From NCBI GenBank assembly GCA_023409835.1, contig JAEYQV010000040.1:1-20478 (forward strand): 20,478 nucleotides of DNA. The letters are read 5' to 3'. The stretch comes from Bacillota bacterium (lineage in GTDB: Bacteria; Bacillota; Clostridia; Lachnospirales; Lachnospiraceae). This document shows, in pieces, positions 14,449-20,478 of this stretch (position 1 is the stretch's first letter; every line of letters begins with the position of its first letter). The position numbers and the translations under genes were made by a program. The notes below the pieces were generated by a model. That model was not told the origin of the DNA and searched no databases. It saw nothing but the letters and a program-made list of their open reading frames with translations.

Positions 14449-15774
14449 ATGGATGCAGACCCTGACCCTGATCAATTACTAGTTCAAATACTTATACTTG
14501 TCTTCTTGACGATGGTAAACTCATTTTTTGCCTGCGCTGAGATGGCGATGGTATCTGTTAACAAAAATAAGATCAGAAAATTAGCTGATGAAGGAAAGAA
14601 TAGTGCGAAGCTGGTATTGAAGTTTCTGGATGAACCAACGAAGTTCCTTTCAACAATACAGGTTGCTATTACACTTGCCGGATTCTTCTCCAGTGCATCA
14701 GCGGCAACCGGATTATCCGATCCGGTTGGACAATGGCTTGAAAAGCGTGATATTGCATATGGGCAGCAGCTGGCACTGATATCTGTCACTTTAATTTTAT
14801 CCTATTTTACACTGGTATTTGGAGAATTGGTACCGAAACGAATAGCACTTCAGAAACCGGAAGCAATCAGTATGTTCTGCGTTAAACCGGTAAGAGCAGT
14901 TTCATGGATTGCTTCTCCGTTCATTAAGCTTTTGACCTTCTCTACCAATCTATTTACAAAACCCTTTGGAATGAATGAAGGCAATACGGAAGAGATGCTT
15001 TCCAGGGAGGAGATCAAGTCTCTTGTGAAGGAAGGGCAGGTACATGGAGTCCTGAATCAGAAGGAAAGGGAAATGATTAATTCCATCATGGAATTTGATG
15101 ATAAAACCGCTAAAGAAATAATGACACCAAGAGTTAACGTATTTGCTATTGATATTACAGGGCCCAGAGATGAATATATGGCAGATCTGATCAACTCAAA
15201 ATACACCAGAATCCCTGTATATGAAGAGGACATTGATAATATTATCGGAATCCTGTTTATTAAGGACTTCTTAAAGCAGGCCATTACCAATGGATTTGAC
15301 AATATTGATATAAAATCCATCCTTCGCAAACCCTATCTTGTACCGGAAAGCAAAATTGCCAGGGATTTATTCCGGGAGCTTCAACAATCAAAGAAGCAAA
15401 TTGCTGTATTGATTGATGAATACGGAGGCTTCTCCGGAATCGTTACAATGGAGGACCTGGTGGAAGAGGTTATGGGAGATATCGAGGATGAATATGATCC
15501 TGAAGCAGTTAAAATCAAGAAACTGGATGAGAACACCTATCTGATCGATGGTCTGGTAACTCTTGACGAGTTAAATAACCGACTGGATCTAGACCTATAT
15601 TCTGATAATTATGATACAATCTCAGGCTACCTGATCGATGAGATTGGATCTATACCTCAGGAGAAGGATGACAGAACCATTGAGATAGATCATCTGGTAT
15701 TTCGGTTGGTGAGTATAAAGCATAAGAGAATTGATAAGGTCAAGCTCTATATTGGCAAGAAGGAAGAACTATAA
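14449..15774 (+). CDS. CNNM/CorC-type transporter (HlyC/CorC family: DUF21, CBS pair, CorC_HlyC)
   Basis: 441 residues. N-terminal DUF21/CNNM membrane domain (about 10-190) with four hydrophobic segments and the family mark FFACAEMAMVSV. A CBS pair follows (about 205-345), starting IMTPRVNVFAID and ending IDEYGGFSGIVTMEDLVEE. The last part is a C-terminal CorC_HlyC domain (about 360-441). Relatives such as MpfA and CorB act in Mg2+ export, and the CBS pair binds Mg-ATP. Older hemolysin names should not be taken literally. GGAGGT lies ten bases before ATG 14449, whereas the longer frame starts with TTG at 14419 and has no such site. It sits between two ktrA genes, which suggests joint control of K+ and Mg2+ (inference). 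Confidence 0.92.
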   Translation: MDADPDPDQLLVQILILVFLTMVNSFFACAEMAMVSVNKNKIRKLADEGKNSAKLVLKFLDEPTKFLSTIQVAITLAGFFSSASAATGLSDPVGQWLEKRDIAYGQQLALISVTLILSYFTLVFGELVPKRIALQKPEAISMFCVKPVRAVSWIASPFIKLLTFSTNLFTKPFGMNEGNTEEMLSREEIKSLVKEGQVHGVLNQKEREMINSIMEFDDKTAKEIMTPRVNVFAIDITGPRDEYMADLINSKYTRIPVYEEDIDNIIGILFIKDFLKQAITNGFDNIDIKSILRKPYLVPESKIARDLFRELQQSKKQIAVLIDEYGGFSGIVTMEDLVEEVMGDIEDEYDPEAVKIKKLDENTYLIDGLVTLDELNNRLDLDLYSDNYDTISGYLIDEIGSIPQEKDDRTIEIDHLVFRLVSIKHKRIDKVKLYIGKKEEL

Positions 15775-15831
15775 ATCGGTAAATGAAATCGTTTGTTCGA
15801 AATTAGAACTCCATCAGATAGGGGGAATAAG

Positions 15832-16509
15832 ATGCTACATCATAAGCCGGCAATCGAATTTGGTATTATAGGATTGGGACGTTTCGGTTTCGCTCTTGCA
15901 TCGACACTGGCACAGGCAGGGAAAGAGGTATTAGTCCTTGACAGCAGTGAGAGCAAGATTAAACAGATCCGTAACTACACAGAGAATGCATTTGTGGTAG
16001 GAGAGCTGAATAAGGAAACCCTAGAGGAAGCCGGAATACAGAATTGCGGTACCGTAATCGTATGTATCGGCGAGAAGATTGATGTGAGCATCCTTACGAC
16101 TCTTAATGTTTTAAGCATGGGTGTACCGCGGGTAATTGCTAAGGCCTTCAGTGTCGAACAGGGGATTATTCTTGAGAAGCTTGGAGCAGAGGTAATCTAT
16201 CCGGAGCATGATATGGCAATTCGTCTGGCCAACAAATTAATGTCCTCCAGACTTATGGATTATATTGCTCTCAATGATGATATCTCCATCTCCGAATTGA
16301 AGCTGACCTATAAGATGGCCGGAAAAACCGTTATGGATTCCGGCATCCGTAACAGATATAAGCTGAATATTATTGCTCTGGAGCATAACGGAAAAACTAC
16401 AACAGAAATAACACCGGATCTTACATTGAGCGAGGAGGATGTTATTGTAGTTGTCGGAAACAAGGATAATATCCAAGAGTTTGAACAATACCTGACGAAG
16501 AATCATTAA
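15832..16509 (+). CDS. ktrA: KtrA/TrkA-type RCK gating subunit, second paralog
   Basis: 225 residues. The same two-lobe build as the first KtrA: RCK domain with GLGRFG and Asp37, then a TrkA_C lobe ending VVVGNKDNIQEFE. The chosen ATG gives the same MLHHK start as its paralog and has AGGGGG close before it. The longer frame from TTG at 15793 only adds 13 unmatched residues. It follows the CNNM gene after 57 bp and has no KtrB of its own, so it may gate the KtrB upstream in place of, or mixed with, the first KtrA, or may serve another channel. Differences cluster after the nucleotide site and in the early C-terminal lobe, where ligand specificity could differ (inference). Confidence 0.93.
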   Translation: MLHHKPAIEFGIIGLGRFGFALASTLAQAGKEVLVLDSSESKIKQIRNYTENAFVVGELNKETLEEAGIQNCGTVIVCIGEKIDVSILTTLNVLSMGVPRVIAKAFSVEQGIILEKLGAEVIYPEHDMAIRLANKLMSSRLMDYIALNDDISISELKLTYKMAGKTVMDSGIRNRYKLNIIALEHNGKTTTEITPDLTLSEEDVIVVVGNKDNIQEFEQYLTKNH

Positions 16510-16561
16510 TCACGGGCTTTTCCGGAGATAATGGAGAATACATGATTCATGCTAGGATTTG

Positions 16562-16602
16562 ACTAAGAGCCACCGTTCAAGCGGTGGCTCTTAGTTTGTG
16601 GG
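16562..16602. terminator. Bidirectional intrinsic terminator between ktrA and rsgI
   Basis: A perfect 14-bp stem (16562-16575 with 16582-16595), core GAGCCACCG/CGGTGGCTC, over a 6-nt loop. Rightward it runs into TTAGTTTG. It separates the convergent second ktrA and rsgI. Confidence 0.8.
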
Positions 16603-16656
16603 GGATTATCCAATTTACTTGGATAGCATATATACAAATTTAAGTAATTGGTGAGG

Positions 16657-18285
16657 TTATTTATTTGAATTATTTCCTGCTTGTCCCGAGCCTTTGCTGT
16701 TATTACCGGAAGATCGGGTTTCTTCTTTACCTGTATTCACTATAGAATTCTCGGCTTCGGAGGATGTAGACTGTTCAGCTGAATCAGCCAATAAGGCCCC
16801 TGAATTAGCGGCCATACCATCGGCTGTATCATCAGAGGCCATCTCGGCCATCTTTTTATTATTATTATCTTTGCTATTATTGCCACCGGTCTGATTGGAT
16901 AATTCAGCTCTATTTGAAGTACCCGTATTCAGATTATTAACATTTTTGCTAATCTCCAGATCGGAAGCATTGTCTTTGTCTGTCTCTTTGTGGCTGAGTT
17001 CTGAAGAAGCTTTAGCTTTATCCGATGAATGATTGACTGTAGACCGCTCATTAGCTGCGTCACCCTCGGTTTTTTTGCCGGAAGGCTTGCTATGCTTCTG
17101 TTCCTTCGGACCGTTATCGTCCAAATCCTGTGCCTTAGATGCCTTATTATCTTCAGCTCTATCCGGCATCTTAGAAGTCTTATCGAGAGCTTTATTCTGC
17201 TCCTTTAGAGTCTTATCCTGAGCTTTATTTTGCTCCTTTAGAGCCTTATCCTGAGCTTTATTCTGCTCCTTTAGATTCTTATCCTGAGCTTTCTCCTGCT
17301 CCTTTAGATTCTTATCCTGAGCTTTCTTCTGCTCCTTTAGAGCCTTATCCTGAGCTTTCTCCTGCTCCTTTAGAGCCTTACCCTGAACTTTATTCTGCTC
17401 CTTTAGAGTCTTATCCTGAGCTTTATTCTGATCTTTTATAGTCTTATCTTTATCCTTAGTGTTCTCTAAAGCTTGTTCAACAGGTCGCTTAGACTTATCA
17501 TCCGTATACGGTGTATTATCATCTGGCTTTGTCTTGATATCGGCAGATTTAGAATTCTTCTCAAACTCTTTGGAGGCTTTCATAATATCTTTAACCGGCT
17601 TATTTAGCCATTCCTCCAGGATAATACTGTCAGGATCATCGGCATACTGTTGCAGATCCTCAACAAGATTCAGCTTTCCGGGTGTGACACCGAGTGCTTG
17701 TGCTTCTTCCACCCGGCTCGGGTTAACACTGATCACTTTAATTTGTACCTCTTCCCCGTTCTGTTTAATTTCATCGTGAACGGTAAGCTGAAGCGCTTGG
17801 GCCAGTTCCTCTGCCTTTTCCTGATTCTTCGCAGAGGTAGCGATTATGATACCGCCTTCTTCGGGTGCATTAAAATATCCCGCCTCAGAAATCTGTTCCA
17901 CTGTATTTGCTAATGCCTGCTTTATGGTTTTATTCTTCAAGCCATTTAATGTAATTTCCTTTAGTATTTCTTCTCCATCATCATTGACAGGCGTAACACG
18001 GAGTACCCGGTCAAAACGGTTAACGATATACTCAATGGAGGGGTTGACATCCAGACTTACGTAGGAATATGGACTTGCGTATGCCCAGGAGCCGATGCTA
18101 ATCAAGAAAACGGCAGCTGCAGAAGCTGTAAATGCAATAAGCTTCTTTGCAGGCATTCGCTTTGAGCTATTCATTTGAATTACCTGCCCAACTTCATAGC
18201 CGTTATTCTTAACTCTTATGACACAACCATCGTCAGAAAGAACGGAGGCAAATTTGTCTTTGATCTCTACTATAACAGCTTTCAT
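16657..18285 (-). CDS. rsgI: RsgI-type transmembrane anti-sigma factor with hendecad-repeat outer tail
   Basis: 542 residues from the chosen start. Cytoplasmic RsgI_N domain (about 1-45) that binds SigI, then a membrane helix (47-70) and a conserved outer domain (about 72-235). That domain contains SLDVNPSIEY, where family members are reported to self-cleave at an Asn-Pro bond (here Asn81-Pro82). Residues 280-367 hold eight exact-length 11-residue repeats of the DKxLKEQNKAQ type, plus one worn copy. The rest, to 542, is Ser/Asn/Lys-rich and probably disordered. Unlike many clostridial RsgI proteins there is no visible carbohydrate-binding or hydrolase domain. AGGAGG precedes ATG 18285, which overlaps the sigI stop as ATGA. 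The frame to 18330 lies inside sigI. Confidence 0.93.
   Translation of the reverse strand: MKAVIVEIKDKFASVLSDDGCVIRVKNNGYEVGQVIQMNSSKRMPAKKLIAFTASAAAVFLISIGSWAYASPYSYVSLDVNPSIEYIVNRFDRVLRVTPVNDDGEEILKEITLNGLKNKTIKQALANTVEQISEAGYFNAPEEGGIIIATSAKNQEKAEELAQALQLTVHDEIKQNGEEVQIKVISVNPSRVEEAQALGVTPGKLNLVEDLQQYADDPDSIILEEWLNKPVKDIMKASKEFEKNSKSADIKTKPDDNTPYTDDKSKRPVEQALENTKDKDKTIKDQNKAQDKTLKEQNKVQGKALKEQEKAQDKALKEQKKAQDKNLKEQEKAQDKNLKEQNKAQDKALKEQNKAQDKTLKEQNKALDKTSKMPDRAEDNKASKAQDLDDNGPKEQKHSKPSGKKTEGDAANERSTVNHSSDKAKASSELSHKETDKDNASDLEISKNVNNLNTGTSNRAELSNQTGGNNSKDNNNKKMAEMASDDTADGMAANSGALLADSAEQSTSSEAENSIVNTGKEETRSSGNNSKGSGQAGNNSNK
17185..17448 (-). repeat. Eight 33-bp repeats encoding 11-residue units in rsgI
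   Basis: 264 bp made of eight in-frame 33-bp units with no length change. Variation is mostly at unit positions 1, 3 and 8 (for example Thr, Ala or Asn at position 3 and Asn, Glu or Lys at position 8). A ninth, diverged unit follows at 17184-17152. An 11-residue period fits a hendecad helix or coiled coil. Confidence 0.9.
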
Positions 18286-19001
18286 CGACCATCCTCCTCT
18301 CTGATATAACTCAAGTAGTCGGCGAGACATGGATACCCTCCGGATAGTAATTCTATCGCTGCTATTATATATTTTCGATGACGTTCGAGAATTTTTCGGG
18401 GTATCTTAGTATTATTTTCAATTATTTTTATAGGTAACAGCTTAGAACTTCTTAATTCGTTTATTATTAATGGATGTTTCAGCATATAATTGACTGCCTT
18501 CGCGCACGCAGATTTTGTTTTCTTCGCCTGTGGCGAACAGCTTGTTAAGTCAAAGAAGGTAAAGCCATACTCCAGGAAGACCTGATTAGCAGCTGAGATT
18601 TCCAGCTTAAGGTCACTGCTGTCCGGCTTTGAGAGCTGTTCATTAACCGCAACCTTAATTCCGATATTCTCATCCTCTTCTTCCGGCTCTGCATCAAACA
18701 GAACAGGATCGATCGAGACCTCTGGGCTATATTTTCCCTGATTTCTGATATAATCAATCAGACGACGTTTCATCACGAGTTCGGAAAATGCAAGGAAACT
18801 GCCCTTCTCCAAATCATAACCCTCAATTGCCTGTGAGAATGCAAGTAATGCGATGGACCATTCGTCATCATTTCTTGTTATGTAACGGTTAGTCACCTTT
18901 GAGGCATATTTTATAATGAATAATACATTCTTTCGGATAAGTTCTTCCATAACAGAGGGATCCGTCTTTGCGCTCATCGCCAAGGAATCTAATTCTCTCA
19001 A
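18282..19001 (-). CDS. sigI: RNA polymerase sigma factor SigI
   Basis: 239 residues from a TTG start, near the ~250 of B. subtilis SigI. The sigma-2 region shows the family marks: YITRNDDEWSIALLAFSQAI and the MKRRLIDYIRNQ helix. The C-terminal part, after an acidic linker, carries the SigI-specific DNA-binding helices (KIPRKILERHRKYIIA). It directs RNA polymerase to stress or wall genes when released by RsgI. The longer frame begins at ATG 19034 with no Shine-Dalgarno, whereas GGAGG (19013-19009) sits seven bases before TTG 19001, so TTG is preferred. Its stop overlaps the rsgI start by four bases (ATGA), giving translational coupling. Its sequence gives no reason to call it another sigma family. 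Confidence 0.92.
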   Translation of the reverse strand: MRELDSLAMSAKTDPSVMEELIRKNVLFIIKYASKVTNRYITRNDDEWSIALLAFSQAIEGYDLEKGSFLAFSELVMKRRLIDYIRNQGKYSPEVSIDPVLFDAEPEEEDENIGIKVAVNEQLSKPDSSDLKLEISAANQVFLEYGFTFFDLTSCSPQAKKTKSACAKAVNYMLKHPLIINELRSSKLLPIKIIENNTKIPRKILERHRKYIIAAIELLSGGYPCLADYLSYIREEDGR

Positions 19002-19096
19002 GCATACACCTCCCTGCCCAATTGATCCAATCATTTATTAAGTTTTGAAGCCTGCAGTAATAAAAAAGCAGAGATGAAGAATTATCTCTATATAAT

Positions 19097-19126
19097 ATTC
19101 TATCACTTCATGTATTTTCCTGTAAA
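19097..19126 (-). promoter_or_regulatory. Possible sigma-A promoter for sigI-rsgI
   Basis: Read leftward: TTTACA (19126-19121), an 18-base spacer, TAGAAT (19102-19097). It is moderate in quality. A SigI-type promoter for autoregulation was not found with confidence. Confidence 0.35.
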
Positions 19127-19242
19127 TACTTAATATTTTGATCTATGTATAATCCCAAAACCTGCACGATTATCCCATTGGTGAATAAACTGAATTGAGA
19201 ATATTGATGCATAGGAAGATTGCGTTAATCAAGGAGGTTTTT

Positions 19243-20478
19243 ATGTATAATAATACCAGATATGATTCTGTTTCGTATGCAGGAGTACCCTATGAGGATA
19301 TTAATTGGTATGATGTAAATGGACAGCCGTTTGGAACAGCTTCAAACTTTAATGCCATTATTTTTAATGATGCTAATAATATTGTAGATACAAAAGGTGC
19401 TATGGCTGTCGGAGGGAACTTTGCCAGCCCCAGAGGCTTAACACTTGGTTATGGTAATGACCTGCAGTTAACAGGAACCGGATACAGTCCGGACCTTGTC
19501 AGATTCCTGGTGGGAGGAAATGTTGCTATGCAGGGTCCGCTGGTAGTGATCGGTCATGTTGTGGCGGGCGGCAATTTCAGGGCTGCAGGCGGAAGCACTT
19601 ATATGATCGGGAAGAACGGTTCGCCGGATCAGGCACAGGTTCTCAGTTCATTATATCAGGCTCCCGGAGGAAGCCAGTATTGGAGACCGAGCGACAGAGG
19701 AAGCTATTATGCAATATCAAGCTACGATGTACCCCGTTATATTCCAGCACAAAGAATCCGGGCGGATGTCAGACGGTTTTTCACTGATGCGGAGGAAAGC
19801 ATTACTCTATATCATCATTGCCTTGCCGCCTTGGAACCCAATGGAACAGTGACTACACAGTACAGTGTGATGAATTTAAAGGGGAATAACCCGGCACAGA
19901 ATGTATTTGTCATAGACGCACGACCAAATGGACTTCTAAACAAGGAGCTACGCTTTGATGTGCCGGAAGGAAGTGTCAGCATCGTGATATTCAGAACGGG
20001 ACCGAATGCCCATATCAAATATGGACTTTGGGGTGCAGAGAGGTTAGCCAATCGTACTCTTTACGTATTTGAAGATGCTGCGCATATCTATATGGAAGTC
20101 CCTGCAGCGATCTGGGGTAGTATATTGGCTCCTCAGGCAATGTTCCATGCACATCAGACCGGAGGTCATGTCAGCGGAAATGCTACATTCCGGACCCTTG
20201 ATGTCAGTTCGGGAAGCGGCTTTGAGTTTCATCTCTATCCTTTTGTCGGTGGGGTAACCTGTGCGGAAGTATCTCCTGCACCTCCGGAAGAAATACCGAT
20301 GCCTATTCCGATCCCCACTCCTCAGACTGCACCGGCACAAGAATGTCCGACCTGTCCACCACCGGTAACCTGCCCGCCGGCACAGGAATGCCCGACTTGT
20401 CCACCGCCGGTAACCTGTCCGCCACCGGTAACCTGTCCGCCGGCACAGGAATGCCCGACTTGTCCACCACCGGTAACC
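19243..20478 (+). CDS. Choice-of-anchor A family protein with Cys/Pro-rich repeat tail, 3' end beyond window
   Basis: 412 residues to the window edge, with no stop reached. AAGGAGG stands six bases before ATG 19243. Residues ~30-335 match the choice-of-anchor A domain in pattern: FNAIIFND near the start, VDTKGAMAVGGNF, the FLVGGNVAMQGP and HVVAGGNF strands, then AAIWGSILAPQA and HVSGNATF near the end. From about 345 the chain is Pro-rich, then becomes a tandem 15-residue repeat PAQECPTCPPPVTCP with three Cys per unit. There is no N-terminal signal peptide, which is unusual for a presumed surface protein. It is divergent from sigI. Function is unknown: spore-surface or cell-surface structure are both possible. 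The stop-less frame is real, since codon use and ribosome site are good. Confidence 0.85.
   Translation, partial: MYNNTRYDSVSYAGVPYEDINWYDVNGQPFGTASNFNAIIFNDANNIVDTKGAMAVGGNFASPRGLTLGYGNDLQLTGTGYSPDLVRFLVGGNVAMQGPLVVIGHVVAGGNFRAAGGSTYMIGKNGSPDQAQVLSSLYQAPGGSQYWRPSDRGSYYAISSYDVPRYIPAQRIRADVRRFFTDAEESITLYHHCLAALEPNGTVTTQYSVMNLKGNNPAQNVFVIDARPNGLLNKELRFDVPEGSVSIVIFRTGPNAHIKYGLWGAERLANRTLYVFEDAAHIYMEVPAAIWGSILAPQAMFHAHQTGGHVSGNATFRTLDVSSGSGFEFHLYPFVGGVTCAEVSPAPPEEIPMPIPIPTPQTAPAQECPTCPPPVTCPPAQECPTCPPPVTCPPPVTCPPAQECPTCPPPVT
20332..20478 (+). repeat. 45-bp tandem repeats at the end of the choice-of-anchor A gene
   Basis: Units at 20332-20376 and 20377-20421, an 18-bp partial duplication at 20422-20439, and a third unit from 20440 cut at the window edge. 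Each full unit encodes PAQECPTCPPPVTCP. Copies differ only at third codon positions, so the expansion is recent. The array continues beyond the window. Confidence 0.92.

Noticed and set aside
17185..17448. CRISPR-like array
   Set aside because: The 33-bp repeats are directly adjacent without spacers, stay in frame and encode an 11-residue protein repeat in rsgI.
19150..19200. SigI-type promoter for the choice-of-anchor A gene
   Set aside because: CCCAAAA and CGAT are present on the plus strand, but the order and spacing do not give a convincing -35/-10 pair. It is kept only as a test in the findings.
20044..20340. 98-residue minus-strand frame within the choice-of-anchor A gene
   Set aside because: It is Arg/Cys-rich noise opposite a long plus frame with a good ribosome binding site and recognisable domain pattern.

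Overview
This window looks like chromosomal DNA of a low-to-moderate GC, spore-former-type Clostridia, most like Lachnospiraceae. The signs are strong GGAGG ribosome binding sites, sigma-A promoters, tRNA genes without an encoded CCA end, a SigI/RsgI pair, KtrAB potassium transport and a choice-of-anchor A surface protein. The species call is inference. I see no phage, insertion sequence, CRISPR array or rRNA gene.

Layout. (1) 1-334: three tRNA genes (Val, Leu, Arg), closed by a terminator. (2) 458-3823: a HAAS/DUF1700-type membrane protein, a two-stem structured element (1237-1336), a Ser/Asn/Thr-rich small protein, a rhodanese and a THUMP-type RNA methyltransferase. (3) 3828-7383: a leftward alpha/beta hydrolase, then a rightward operon of cell-wall amidase, RdgB-type nucleotide pyrophosphatase and YfcE-type phosphoesterase. 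(4) 7486-8733: seven tRNA genes (Pro, Gly, Arg, His, Gln, Lys, Leu) behind a perfect consensus promoter. Two exact 66-bp repeats lie inside the cluster, and an intrinsic terminator ends it. (5) 8852-16509: a potassium/cation island. It holds a voltage-sensor-type K+ channel, a DUF4118 sensor kinase, a convergent KdpE-like response regulator, KtrB, KtrA, a CNNM/CorC-type transporter and a second KtrA. (6) 16562-19126: the leftward sigI-rsgI operon. (7) 19243 to the end: a rightward choice-of-anchor A protein that runs off the window in a Cys/Pro repeat.

How the genes may work together. The channel and kinase form one operon (11-bp gap). The regulator faces the kinase with abutting stop codons and is divergent from ktrB. 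Just upstream of the regulator's promoter, in the shared regulator/ktrB spacer, is an 11-bp-spaced TTAA direct repeat. It is a plausible binding site for the regulator itself. The simplest model is a Kdp-like two-component system rewired to Ktr uptake, with two interchangeable KtrA gating subunits and a CNNM transporter beside them. SigI-RsgI is a transmembrane stress module. Here RsgI carries a long hydrophilic outer tail with eight 11-residue repeats and no recognisable carbohydrate-binding domain, which points to wall sensing rather than polysaccharide sensing (inference).

Several start codons are moved downstream of the longest open frame, because a promoter or a Shine-Dalgarno site lies inside the longer version. 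The most striking unexplained items are the potassium island's wiring, the RsgI hendecad repeats, the signal-less choice-of-anchor A protein with Cys-Pro repeats, the structured element at 1237-1336 and the two hairpin-repeat families.
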